Origin: Monoglobus pectinilyticus
GTDB lineage: Bacteria; Bacillota; Clostridia; Monoglobales; Monoglobaceae
DNA length: 64,000 nt
Direction: 5' to 3'
NCBI RefSeq assembly: GCF_002874775.1
Contig: NZ_CP020991.1
Coordinates: 1,431,225 to 1,495,224, forward strand
A model generated the notes under the pieces. That model made no database searches. It was not told where the DNA came from and saw only the letters and a list, made by a program, of their open reading frames with translations. Positions 28,082 to 36,615 of the stretch are shown here, piece after piece; within the stretch, counting starts at the first letter, position 1; every line of letters begins with the position of its first letter. The position numbers and the translations under genes are program-made.

Positions 28082-29586
28082 TGGTACGTGATTATTTATA
28101 TCCTGACTACGAGGTAATCCGTAATGCAGATATGTGTATAGCCTGCCGCGTCTGTGAGCGGCAGTGTGCAAATGAAGTGCATAAGTACGATGCCGATTTA
28201 AAGAAAATGGTAAGCAATACGGCGTCTTGTGTAGATTGTCAAAGATGCGTCTGTCTTTGTCCTACACATGCTCTTAAAGTAATAAAAAGCGATAACACGT
28301 TTAAGATAAATGCTAATTGGACAAATGAGGCAATAAGCGATATTATTCGTCAGGCCGGAACGGGAGCGGTTTTGCTTTCAGCTATGGGAACCCCAAAAGA
28401 GTATCCGGTTTATTGGGATAAAATATTGATAAATGCGTCTCAGGTTACCAACCCGTCTATAGACCCTCTCAGAGAGCCTATGGAGACTAAAACATACCTA
28501 GGAAAAAAAGCCGCTGAAATAATCCGCGATAAAAATGGAAATATTGTGCCGAAAACATCACCTCAATTGGAATTGGAGGTTCCGATAATGTTTTCCGCTA
28601 TGTCATATGGTTCGATAAGTTATAATGCTCATAAAAGTTTGGCTATGGCCGCAGAAGAACTTGGTATTTTATATAATACCGGTGAAGGCGGCCTTCATGA
28701 GGATTTTTATCAGTATGGCTCCAATACAATAGTACAAGTAGCCTCGGGACGTTTTGGAGTTCACGAGGATTATTTAAACAGCGGCGCCGCTATAGAAATA
28801 AAAATGGGTCAGGGCGCTAAGCCGGGTATAGGCGGACATCTGCCGGGGGCGAAAATCGTCGGTGATATTTCTAAGACAAGAATGATTCCTGAAGGGACAG
28901 ACGCTATTTCTCCGGCTCCTCATCATGATATATATTCTATTGAGGATTTAAGACAATTAGTATTCTCGCTTAAAGAAGCAAGTGATTATAAAAAGCCGGT
29001 TATTGTAAAAATAGCGGCTGTTCATAATGTTGCAGCTATTGCGAGCGGTATTGCAAGAAGCGGTGCGGATATTATTGCGATAGACGGATATCGTGGAGGC
29101 ACCGGAGCGGCTCCGAAAAAAATACGTGACAATGTGGGAATACCGATTGAATTGGCGCTTGCCAGCGTTGACCAGCGGTTGCGTGACGAGGGTATAAGAG
29201 GTGATGTCTCAGTTGTTGTGGGAGGAAGCATAAGAAGCAGCGCTGATATAGTTAAAGCGGTTGCTTTAGGAGCTGACGCCGTATATATTGCAACTTCGGC
29301 GTTGATTGCGCTTGGGTGCCATCTTTGCAGAAGCTGTCAGAGCGGAAAATGCAACTGGGGAATAGCAACTCAGATACCTGAACTTGTCAAAAGGCTTAAT
29401 CCCGAAGACGGAAAAGAACGGTTAGTAAATTTAGTAAATGCCTGGACTCATGAAATAAAAGAAATGTTAGGCGGAATGGGTATCAATTCAATTGAGGCTT
29501 TAAGAGGAAACCGACTGATGCTGAGAGGTATAGGTATGAACGAAAAAGAACTGGAAATTTTAGGCATAAAGCATGCGGGGGAATAA
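28081..29586 (+). CDS. Archaeal-type glutamate synthase, FMN synthase subunit (GltB2)
   Basis: A 501-residue catalytic subunit that makes glutamate from 2-oxoglutarate and ammonia. The N-terminus carries a two-cluster ferredoxin domain (CIACRVCERQC near 19-29, CVDCQRCVCLCP near 50-61). The Glu_synthase FMN barrel follows (PIMFSAMSYGSISYNAHKSL, GEGGLHEDF, GQGAKPGIGGHLPG, DGYRGGTGAAP). The additional cluster cysteines are in CHLCRSCQSGKCNWGIATQ. It starts inside the stop of gltB1 and shares the operon with an Fe-S protein, a flavoprotein and the GXGXG subunit. This layout is known from archaea, Thermotoga and some Clostridia. Confidence 0.92.
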   Translation: MVRDYLYPDYEVIRNADMCIACRVCERQCANEVHKYDADLKKMVSNTASCVDCQRCVCLCPTHALKVIKSDNTFKINANWTNEAISDIIRQAGTGAVLLSAMGTPKEYPVYWDKILINASQVTNPSIDPLREPMETKTYLGKKAAEIIRDKNGNIVPKTSPQLELEVPIMFSAMSYGSISYNAHKSLAMAAEELGILYNTGEGGLHEDFYQYGSNTIVQVASGRFGVHEDYLNSGAAIEIKMGQGAKPGIGGHLPGAKIVGDISKTRMIPEGTDAISPAPHHDIYSIEDLRQLVFSLKEASDYKKPVIVKIAAVHNVAAIASGIARSGADIIAIDGYRGGTGAAPKKIRDNVGIPIELALASVDQRLRDEGIRGDVSVVVGGSIRSSADIVKAVALGADAVYIATSALIALGCHLCRSCQSGKCNWGIATQIPELVKRLNPEDGKERLVNLVNAWTHEIKEMLGGMGINSIEALRGNRLMLRGIGMNEKELEILGIKHAGE

Positions 29587-29609
29587 TTTTACAGAAAGGA
29601 ACAGATATT

Positions 29610-30047
29610 ATGAAGAGAATATTTATTAACGAAGAATGGTGTCTGGGCTGTCACCTTTGTGAATACCAATGTGCATATGCAAATTCCGGTATAGATGATA
29701 TGGTTAAGGCTTTAAAAGGAAAAGAAATTCACCCAAGAATAGTTGTTGAGGGTGATAATAACCGAAGTTTTCCGATAAATTGCCGCCATTGTCTGGAGCC
29801 GCTTTGTGTCAAAAGCTGTATTTCGGGCGCCTTGTCTAAGAATAACGATGGTGCAGTTATGCTTGACGCTGAAAAATGCGTAGGGTGTTTTACGTGTGTC
29901 TCGGCCTGTCCGGTCGGAGCTATTATGCCTGTGCCGAATCAAGGCAAGGTTCAGAAATGCCAGCTTTGTATTGATAATCAGTTTGGTGAACCGGCTTGCG
30001 TCAAAGGATGTCCCAATAGGGCTCTAGTGTATGAAGACAGAGGTTAG
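29610..30047 (+). CDS. 4Fe-4S dicluster electron-transfer protein (HycB/PhsB type)
   Basis: A 145-residue ferredoxin-like subunit with four cysteine groups: CLGCHLCEYQC, CRHCLEPLCVKSC, CVGCFTCVSACP and CQLCIDNQ with ACVKGCP. This matches the HycB/NrfC pattern holding up to four [4Fe-4S] clusters. Its place between the synthase and the flavoprotein suggests it passes electrons from the flavoprotein to GltB2. GAAAGGAAC lies before the ATG and the gap to gltB2 is 23 nt. Confidence 0.88.
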   Translation: MKRIFINEEWCLGCHLCEYQCAYANSGIDDMVKALKGKEIHPRIVVEGDNNRSFPINCRHCLEPLCVKSCISGALSKNNDGAVMLDAEKCVGCFTCVSACPVGAIMPVPNQGKVQKCQLCIDNQFGEPACVKGCPNRALVYEDRG

Positions 30048-30068
30048 GTTCAGAAAGGAGCGTTTAAA

Positions 30069-31313
30069 TTGAAATATGATTATTTTATAATTGGTAACTC
30101 CGCCGCTGCTGTCGGCTGTATTGAGGGAATCCGCAGGGAAAGCAAGAATGGCAAAATATGTGTTGTGAGTGATGAGAATTACCGTGCATACGGACGTCCT
30201 CTTATTTCTTATTTTTTGTGGGGAAAGACTTCCGAGGAAAATATGCTTAAATACAGACCAAAGGATTTTTATGAAAAGAACGGAGCAGATTTGATTCTGG
30301 GGACAAGAGCTGTAAAGATAAACCCTGATTCTAAGACAGTTAGTCTCAGCAACGGAGACACTTATGAATATGGAAAGTTGTTGGTTGCTGCAGGTTCTCG
30401 TCCGTTTGTTCCGCAAATGGCAGGTTTTGAGACAGTGGAAAAGAAGTTTAATTTTATGACGCTGGATGACGCTAAAGCTCTCCGCAAAGCTGTGGATAAG
30501 GACAGTAAAGTATTGATAGTGGGAGCCGGCCTCATCGGTTTAAAGTGTGCCGAGGGAATAAGTGACAGTGTAAAAAGTATTACAGTAGTAGATTTAGCAA
30601 ACAGAATTTTGCCAAGTATATTGGATGAAGAAGGCTCGAAAATAGTCCAGGAATATATAGAGGGGCATGGGATAAAGTTTTATCTCAGCGACAGTGTTGA
30701 TGAATTCCGCAGTGGAATCGCTTCTCTAAAAAGCGGAACAAGGATAGAATACGACGTAGTGGTAATCGCGGTTGGAGTTCGTCCGAATTCTGAGCTTGTT
30801 GCTGAAGCCGGGGGGAATGTCAACCGTGGTATAGTGACTAATCTCAAATGTGAGACATCACTGAAGGACGTATATGCGGCGGGTGATTGTTCTGAAAGCC
30901 TGAACAGCGCAACAGGTAAACTGCAGGTTATGGCGCTGCTGCCAAACGCCTATATACAGGGGGAAGCGGCAGGTATAAATATGGCTGGAGGCATGAAACT
31001 TTATGATGACGCCATACCTATGAATTCCATTGGCTTTTGGGATATTCATGTAACGACTGCCGGCAGTTACGAAGGAAGAGAAATCGTCAGACGCGATGAT
31101 GATAATTATAAAAAACTGATAGTTTCGGATGATAAGAAATTACTAAAAGGATTTATACTGATTGGTGATATAAAAAGAGCAGGAATTTATACAAGGCTTA
31201 TTCGGGAAAAGGTTCCGCTGGATACAATCGATTTTGATGAAATGATTGAAAAACCGCAGGAAATGGCGTTCCCCAGTTCTGTCAGAAAGATGTATATGGG
31301 AGGTGTTATGTGA
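30069..31313 (+). CDS. NAD(P)H/FAD-dependent oxidoreductase of the glutamate synthase operon
   Basis: A 414-residue flavoprotein of the pyridine nucleotide-disulfide/rubredoxin reductase type. Visible elements are the N-terminal FAD fold (YFIIGNSAAAVGCIEGI), the NAD(P)-binding fold (VLIVGAGLIGLKCAEGI) and the second FAD site (LKDVYAAGDCSES). No redox-active cysteine pair is seen, as expected for a simple electron donor. It most likely reduces the operon's Fe-S protein to drive the synthase, doing the job of GltD. The start is TTG at 30069 after AGAAAGGAGCG. Its stop overlaps the next gene. Confidence 0.88.
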   Translation: MKYDYFIIGNSAAAVGCIEGIRRESKNGKICVVSDENYRAYGRPLISYFLWGKTSEENMLKYRPKDFYEKNGADLILGTRAVKINPDSKTVSLSNGDTYEYGKLLVAAGSRPFVPQMAGFETVEKKFNFMTLDDAKALRKAVDKDSKVLIVGAGLIGLKCAEGISDSVKSITVVDLANRILPSILDEEGSKIVQEYIEGHGIKFYLSDSVDEFRSGIASLKSGTRIEYDVVVIAVGVRPNSELVAEAGGNVNRGIVTNLKCETSLKDVYAAGDCSESLNSATGKLQVMALLPNAYIQGEAAGINMAGGMKLYDDAIPMNSIGFWDIHVTTAGSYEGREIVRRDDDNYKKLIVSDDKKLLKGFILIGDIKRAGIYTRLIREKVPLDTIDFDEMIEKPQEMAFPSSVRKMYMGGVM

Positions 31314-32035
31314 TGAAAATAGATGCAGGTTTGACATATTATGATGAAATAAATAAGAAAATACGGGCTGCCAAAGACTGTGAAATTGAAGTTGATAATT
31401 GTTTGGGTCAGCGTTATATTGGCTGTGGATTATCAGGGAAAAATGTGGTTGTGAACGGAACGCCGGGCAATGCACTTGGAGCATATCTAAACGGAGGTAA
31501 TGTCAAGGTTTTTGGAAATGCGCAGGACGCCACAGGGGATACCATGAATGACGGAAAAATATTTATTCATGGTTCATCCGGCGATGCAACAGGTTACGCA
31601 ATGAGGGGCGGAAAAATCTTTGTGCGGGGAAATGCAGGATATCGTGCAGGAATCCATATGAAAGCGTATAAAGATAAAACTCCGGTTTTAGTAATCGGAG
31701 GAAAGGCAGGCAGCTTTTTGGGAGAATATCAGGCCGGAGGATATATAATTGTTTTAGGCTTAGGGCATGACAAAGGCGGTGTTGTAGAAAGATTTTGTGC
31801 GACAGGCATGCACGGAGGAAAAATATTCTTAAGATGTGATGATCTGCCTTATGATTTGCCTGAGCAGGTAATAGCAAAAAAAGCGTCTAAACAGGACCTT
31901 GACGAGATAGAGGAATACCTGGATGAATATATTAATGAGTTTGGCGGAGATAAGACAAAAATAATGAAGAAAAATTTTTATGTATTGATTCCTGACACAA
32001 AAAATCCATATAAACAGATTTATACTGCTTGCTGA
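31313..32035 (+). CDS. Archaeal-type glutamate synthase, GXGXG subunit (GltB3)
   Basis: A 240-residue right-handed beta-helix protein equivalent to the C-terminal GXGXG domain of GltB. Repeats include GQRYIGCGLSGKNVVVNGTPGNALGAYLNGG split over several coils, GDTMNDGKIFIHGSSGDATGYAMRGGKIFVRGNAGYRAG, and GGYIIVLGLGHD. Each run is quoted only in part by family; the glycine spacing is the diagnostic feature. ATG 31313 overlaps the upstream TGA (TGATG) and is preceded by GGGAGG; a GTG at 31310 is a possible alternative. It is the last gene of the operon. Confidence 0.85.
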   Translation: MKIDAGLTYYDEINKKIRAAKDCEIEVDNCLGQRYIGCGLSGKNVVVNGTPGNALGAYLNGGNVKVFGNAQDATGDTMNDGKIFIHGSSGDATGYAMRGGKIFVRGNAGYRAGIHMKAYKDKTPVLVIGGKAGSFLGEYQAGGYIIVLGLGHDKGGVVERFCATGMHGGKIFLRCDDLPYDLPEQVIAKKASKQDLDEIEEYLDEYINEFGGDKTKIMKKNFYVLIPDTKNPYKQIYTAC

Positions 32036-32144
32036 GTTTAGCATCCAGATTTACTTATCGTATGCTTATTTAGATATATAATTATTTTGTCATTGTCTAA
32101 CTAGGATAAATATTATATTATAAAGTGTTGTAAGTGTATATAAT

Positions 32145-32219
32145 AAAGTCCGCATTTAACATAATTGATTTAAAAAGAACTGACAAAATATTATGTTAAG
32201 GTGAGTAAGGGACTTTTTC
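32145..32219 (+). other. Nested inverted repeats downstream of gltB3
   Basis: AAAGTCC (32145-32151) pairs with GGACTTT (32210-32216), and inside it TTAACATAAT (32156-32165) pairs with ATTATGTTAA (32190-32199). TTTTC follows. It may be the operon terminator or a small structured RNA. Confidence 0.45.
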
Positions 32220-32336
32220 AGAAAGGATTTTTGGATAGTATTTGAGGTATATTTAAGATATAGAGTTATTGTTATGCTTCGACTTATATTGCAGTATATA
32301 AAGAACTTTGCAATAAAATATTAAATTCTATATAAG

Positions 32337-32371
32337 AAACTGATTTTGTTATTTAACCAAATCAGTTTTTT
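32337..32371 (+). terminator. Intrinsic terminator in the region after gltB3
   Basis: AAACTGATTT (32337-32346) pairs with AAATCAGTTT (32359-32368) and is followed by TTT. It lies 300 nt after the operon stop. Confidence 0.7.
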
Positions 32372-32422
32372 AAACTCTTATGTTGTTGGTTAATATGTGT
32401 ATACATTTATATCATTTGCGCG

Positions 32423-32463
32423 AAACGCATATGTTTAAGTTATATTCGGCATATGCGTTTTAT
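32423..32463. terminator. Symmetric hairpin, possible bidirectional terminator
   Basis: AAACGCATATG (32423-32433) pairs with CATATGCGTTT (32450-32460), followed by TATTTTATT. It is the third stem-loop in 320 nt after the glutamate synthase operon. Confidence 0.5.
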
Positions 32464-32932
32464 TTTATTATTTAAAGAAATGCGTTTTTGTGAGTGCCTA
32501 TATTTTATATATATGTTTTTTTATGTAATATATTTTTGTCAGAAAATGCTGCCGGGTATATTGGCCGCATCTTTGGATTTGAGAATTAAACAACAATACA
32601 AAATGTTCTATCAAAATTAATATGCAATAAAATAGATTTAATTATTGCTCGCCGAATGAGAATGGTGGCAGGAGCGGATAAAATTGCGCAGTGGCGGACT
32701 GAATAGCAGGCGAACAAAGTAAACCGAATAGATTGTTAAATCAAAATAGGATTTTTAGTCATATGGTAAAGCTTCGGAACGAGAATCAAAATTGGTCGTT
32801 ATACAATAAATATCCACAATAAGCAGAAATATACTATAAAATCTGGTTATAATTATATATTTATTTTGTAAAATTATTGTTTATTAATTAATAAAACGTC
32901 GGAAAAAACATAAAGTGCCTTTGCAAAAATAC
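32464..32932. other. Intergenic stretch with a GC-richer island
   Basis: No gene is seen. Against the AT-rich flanks, 32648-32735 is distinctly GC-richer (CTCGCCGAATGAG, GGTGGCAGGAGCGG, GCGCAGTGGCGG) and can be closed by TCGCC/GGCGA. The minus strand reads CCGCCACTGC, recalling part of a cobalamin riboswitch box, but the other conserved boxes are missing. It is left unassigned. Confidence 0.35.
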
Positions 32933-32961
32933 TTTACATTTACAGCGTTTTTTGATATAAT
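32933..32961 (+). promoter_or_regulatory. Promoter of the antiporter gene
   Basis: TTTACA (32933-32938), a 17-nt spacer and a perfect TATAAT (32956-32961) with an extended -10 (TGA just before it). It lies about 70 nt before the ATG. Confidence 0.7.
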
Positions 32962-33031
32962 ATATATTATTAATTTTGTAGATATAGCAAACATATTTAT
33001 TAGATAATACAATTTTGATTGGAGGTATGAT

Positions 33032-34630
33032 ATGCCGGTATATATTTTAATAGCTTCGGTGGTTATTATTGCTTGTATAATTTTGAATAAAGTCACGAAT
33101 AAGCTGGGTATACCTATGCTTCTGGCTTTTATTTTACTTGGTATATTTTTTGGTTCTGACGGTGTTGTAAAGATAGAGTTCGGCAATTATGATTTTGCCG
33201 AACAAATCTGTTCTGCAGCGTTGATATTTATAATGTTCTACGGCGGTTTCGGAACCAAATGGAGCGAGGCTAGACCTGTAGCTGTAAAAGCTGTTTTATT
33301 GTCTTCGCTCGGTGTTGTTCTGACTGCTGCTATAACAGGTCTGTTTTGTCATTACTTTCTAAAAATTGAATGGCTTGAAAGTTTTTTAATCGGCTCAGTT
33401 ATCAGTTCAACTGACGCCGCTTCTGTGTTTTCAATACTTCGTTCCAAAAGACTTAATCTTAAATATAATACTGCTTCTCTGCTTGAAGTAGAAAGCGGAA
33501 GCAACGACCCTTGTTCGTATATGCTCACAATAATTGTCTTAGCGTTAATGGAAGGTTCGGCAAGCGGCGGCGGAATAGCATACTTGGTGTTTGCCCAGTT
33601 TGTTTATAGTACGGTGTTTGGTTTTGCTTTAGCGTTTGGTTCAGTTTGGATAATGAAAAAGTATAAATTTTCATCCGCAGGTTTTGACGCGGCTTTTGTG
33701 CTGGCTGTCGCTCTTCTTGCATATGCGGTGCCTTCCCTGCTCGGCGGAAACGGATATTTGTGTACATATATAGTTGGTATTTACATGGGAAATCAAGAGA
33801 TAAAAAATAAAAAGTCGCTTGTAAACTTTTTTGACGGGGTAACAGGTCTTATGCAGATGCTGTTGTTCTTCCTGCTGGGACTATTATCTTTTCCGTCACA
33901 GATGCCAAGCGTAATACTTCCGGCTGTTGCAATTGCGCTTTTCCTTACGTTTATTGCACGTCCTGCGGCGGTATTTGCAATATTAACTCCGTTTAAAAGC
34001 AATCTCAAACAGCGTTTGCTTGTATCGTGGTCCGGGCTCAGGGGAGCCGCGTCGATTGTATTTGCCGTCATGGCGACGGTGAGTCCGGCTTCTACGAGCA
34101 ACGATATATTTCATATTGTTTTTTTGATAGTGCTGTTTTCAATTTTAATTCAGGGGTCTCTAATACCATTGGTTTCAAAGAAACTTGGTATGATTGATAA
34201 CAAAATAAATGTGTTAAAAACATTTTCGGATTACAGTGACGAGGTTCCGGTTCAGTATATTAAATTTAAAATACCTGAAAACCATTTTTGGGCGAAAAAG
34301 AAGGTTACAGATATTATTCTTCCGCCTGAGACTTTGCTTGTCTTGCTTCAGCGTGGAAGCGATAAAATGATTCCTGACGGGGAGACTGTGCTGCTGCCGG
34401 AAGATACACTGGTTTTAATTGCAAAAGCGCCGGGGGAAATAGAAGGGGTTAGGCTCACAGAACGTCAGATAGAACCTGATGATGAACTTGCCGGCAGACG
34501 TATTTCAGAAATACCAAAAAGAGACGGCATGCAGATAACAATGATTCATAGAAACGGTAAAGTTATTATCCCTAAAGGATATACTAAATTAAAATCCGGT
34601 GACCTTATGGTAATAAACCGTGTTGAATAG
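33032..34630 (+). CDS. K+/H+ (NhaP2/CvrA type) antiporter
   Basis: A 532-residue membrane protein. The first 385 residues form a CPA1-type cation/proton exchanger of about 12 helices with SSTDAASVFSILRSKRLN and EVESGSNDPCSYML, the residues typical of NhaP2. Residues about 400-530 contain a RCK_C/TrkA_C-like cytosolic domain (PPETLLVLLQRGSDKMIPDGETVLLPEDTLVLIAK in part), usual for nucleotide-regulated potassium/proton antiporters. It probably exchanges K+ for H+ to control cytoplasmic pH and potassium. GGAGG lies before the ATG. It is a single gene with its own promoter and terminator. Confidence 0.88.
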   Translation: MPVYILIASVVIIACIILNKVTNKLGIPMLLAFILLGIFFGSDGVVKIEFGNYDFAEQICSAALIFIMFYGGFGTKWSEARPVAVKAVLLSSLGVVLTAAITGLFCHYFLKIEWLESFLIGSVISSTDAASVFSILRSKRLNLKYNTASLLEVESGSNDPCSYMLTIIVLALMEGSASGGGIAYLVFAQFVYSTVFGFALAFGSVWIMKKYKFSSAGFDAAFVLAVALLAYAVPSLLGGNGYLCTYIVGIYMGNQEIKNKKSLVNFFDGVTGLMQMLLFFLLGLLSFPSQMPSVILPAVAIALFLTFIARPAAVFAILTPFKSNLKQRLLVSWSGLRGAASIVFAVMATVSPASTSNDIFHIVFLIVLFSILIQGSLIPLVSKKLGMIDNKINVLKTFSDYSDEVPVQYIKFKIPENHFWAKKKVTDIILPPETLLVLLQRGSDKMIPDGETVLLPEDTLVLIAKAPGEIEGVRLTERQIEPDDELAGRRISEIPKRDGMQITMIHRNGKVIIPKGYTKLKSGDLMVINRVE

Positions 34631-34708
34631 ATATATGGTTATGTTGTTTTAATAAAATGTTTATACGTATCTAATGTTGTACTGCATAAAAGATGAAACT
34701 AGTAGGAT

Positions 34709-34750
34709 AGGCTGGCCGCTCTGATTATATTGCAAAGAGGCCGGCCTTTT
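34709..34750 (+). terminator. Intrinsic terminator after the antiporter gene
   Basis: GGCTGGCC (34710-34717) pairs with GGCCGGCC (34739-34746), with TCT/AGA above it. TTTTATATT follows. Confidence 0.8.
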
Positions 34751-34771
34751 ATATTGTATTTGTAAAACGTC

Positions 34772-35194
34772 TTATCTGCCTTTATGTTTTTCTTTCTTTT
34801 TTTGCTTCCTTAAATTATAACGGGTTTCCTGCTCAAGTTTTTTGGTTTCCTTTTTTCTGACTTTTCTTTCATCTTTAACAAGTTTATGCTGAAGTTTTAA
34901 GGCTTGCTGAGCCTTTGTTCCAATACTGCTGAACCGGATTCTTTTATTGATTTCGCGCTGAAGTCTTTTGGGGTTAATATGATGTGTTTTTGTATCATCA
35001 CTTTTTATAGGTTTAGTAAAACACAGATTGTTCCAATTGTTCATCATATAATCATATACTTCGTAATCCTTAGGCTCTGAACCAAAAGTGATTTTACAAA
35101 CCTCATAGCTGTCAAAATATGTTCGTTCATATACTGCTATCCAGAAAGGGTCTTCAAAGGTTACGGTTAAGATGCTTTTTATATTATTCTCCAT
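34772..35194 (-). CDS. YjdF-family (DUF2992) protein
   Basis: A 140-residue protein that I place in the YjdF/DUF2992 family by its N-terminal block (ILTVTFEDPFWIAVYER), the central NPKRLQREINKRIRFSSIGTKAQQALKLQ region quoted here only as a landmark, and the strongly basic tail rich in KKETKK and KKKEKHKG. In Bacillus, yjdF is preceded by a riboswitch that responds to azaaromatic compounds; I see none here. Instead a PadR regulator gene precedes it and overlaps it by 11 nt, so the two are one operon and YjdF is probably under PadR control. The function is not established. Confidence 0.8.
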   Translation of the reverse strand: MENNIKSILTVTFEDPFWIAVYERTYFDSYEVCKITFGSEPKDYEVYDYMMNNWNNLCFTKPIKSDDTKTHHINPKRLQREINKRIRFSSIGTKAQQALKLQHKLVKDERKVRKKETKKLEQETRYNLRKQKKKEKHKGR

Positions 35195-35723
35195 TTTTTA
35201 AATCTTTTAGAAATTCAGTTTCAAATTCGCTCATCCAGTCCAATAGTGAACTATACAGCGCTGCCTGCTGCTTAAATATAGTTCTGCCTGTCAGCGGAAT
35301 ATCCGAATACAATTCTGTATATTTTTTGTTATTTCCCTGAGCTTTTATAATATTATCTCTAATTTTATTGATAAGTTCCAGAGCTTTAGGTTTTGACATT
35401 TTATTTAAATTTGAAATAACAACATTAAAGTTTATTGGAATTGTTATTTCTTGTTCAGAATATTTTTCCATCAGCTCCTGAAAATATTCAATGCCCTTAT
35501 TGGTAATAGAATATATGGACTTTTCAGCGAATTTACCGTTTTTGACAACATCAGTCGTTAAATAATTTTTTTCTTTAAGAGTAATAACCTTTTTGTATAT
35601 TGATGGAGTGCTTATTTTTGTCCACCTGTCTAAATGGTGATATTCAACATCCTTTTGGATATCATAAGCGCTTTGGGGTTTTTCTGATACGATACCTAAA
35701 ATTATTAAATCAATCAGCGACAT
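35184..35723 (-). CDS. PadR-family transcriptional regulator
   Basis: A 179-residue regulator. The N-terminal winged helix-turn-helix is recognisable in LIDLIILGIVSEKPQSAYDI and TPSIYKKVITLKEKNYL, with the wing around KSIYSITNKGIEYFQEL. The C-terminal half (about 95-175) is the helical dimerisation domain of the longer PadR type. PadR proteins respond to phenolic or other aromatic compounds and commonly repress a neighbouring gene and themselves. Here a perfect palindrome lies inside its own promoter. The ATG at 35723 follows AAAGGAGG. Confidence 0.88.
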   Translation of the reverse strand: MSLIDLIILGIVSEKPQSAYDIQKDVEYHHLDRWTKISTPSIYKKVITLKEKNYLTTDVVKNGKFAEKSIYSITNKGIEYFQELMEKYSEQEITIPINFNVVISNLNKMSKPKALELINKIRDNIIKAQGNNKKYTELYSDIPLTGRTIFKQQAALYSSLLDWMSEFETEFLKDLKNGE

Positions 35724-35749
35724 TTGTATTACCTCCTTTAATATATTAT

Positions 35750-35778
35750 ATATTACTATAATTTATAGTAATAGTCAA
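35750..35778 (-). promoter_or_regulatory. PadR promoter with an embedded operator palindrome
   Basis: On the minus strand TTGACT (35778-35773) and TAATAT (35755-35750) are spaced 17 nt. A perfect 9-3-9 inverted repeat, ATTACTATA-att-TATAGTAAT (35752-35772), fills the spacer and enters the -10. A protein bound there would block RNA polymerase, so this is the likely PadR self-operator. Confidence 0.7.
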
Positions 35779-36441
35779 TATTTATTTTTAGATATAATAT
35801 TTTGTTTTAGAGAAAAAGCTGTTTATATGATGTATAAACAGTTTTATTTTGTGCTTTAAAAATGTAAACGACTACCAATCAGAATTGTGAAAAAAGCTTT
35901 AGGAAATATGATTTTCAGTGATATAACAGTGGCTTAATATTCTAATTATTAAAATACTGAGAAGATTTTTATTATAATAAGATAGAAATAGTAAAGAAGT
36001 TAAAATTAAGCAAAAATACAGATGTCAAAATTACATTATATTATAGCCTAAATATAGATAAAAAGAGTTTGTGTGGAGTTAAAATATGATATATTAAGAG
36101 AACGCTGTGAGCCAAATAAAACAGAGAACATATAAGCAGAGATTTGCTCTGAACATATTCATATTCAAATAATTATTCTGCTGTATTTAAATAAGTAAAC
36201 TATGGGAAATAATTAAAACTTTGTTATTGATATTTGAAATACATGAAAATATAAAGTGTAAATATTGAAGAAAATTTTTTTATTGCAAAAGATAACATGC
36301 AAACACAGCAGCGAGAAATAAAAAGATTATAGTGTGATTTATTTAGAAATTAATCAGAGTAATAAGATGTAATGAATTAGATAATTAAATTATAAAAAAC
36401 AAACTTACCTGTTTATAATTAGAAAAACAAAAAATCGGTGA
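35779..36441. other. AT-rich intergenic region, nothing recognised
   Basis: About 660 nt. A weak stem-loop CTGTTTAT/ATAAACAG lies at 35818-35841. No coding frame or known RNA was found. Confidence 0.4.
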
Positions 36442-36469
36442 AAGACAGCCGCTTGTAAGCGGCTGTCTT
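36442..36469 (-). terminator. Strong hairpin downstream of the DUF3794-LysM gene
   Basis: AAGACAGCCGCTT (36442-36454) and AAGCGGCTGTCTT (36457-36469) form a 13-bp perfect stem. On the minus strand a T-run (GATTTTTTG) comes a few nt after it. It lies about 150 nt past the minus-strand stop at 36616. Confidence 0.6.
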
Positions 36470-36615
36470 AAATAGTAGTGCGTTGCCAAACCTTCTGTAT
36501 CATTTTCAGAGTTTAAACCTGTATCAGTTATATTTGGAAACTGTATAAGGCGTTAAGAAACCGGTGGTTTTGCTTTATTAAATTAGACTTTGAAAATTAT
36601 AATAAACTTATATAT

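Noticed and set aside
32648-32735. Cobalamin riboswitch on the minus strand
   Set aside because: Only one short box-like string matches; the remaining conserved boxes and a downstream B12 gene are absent.
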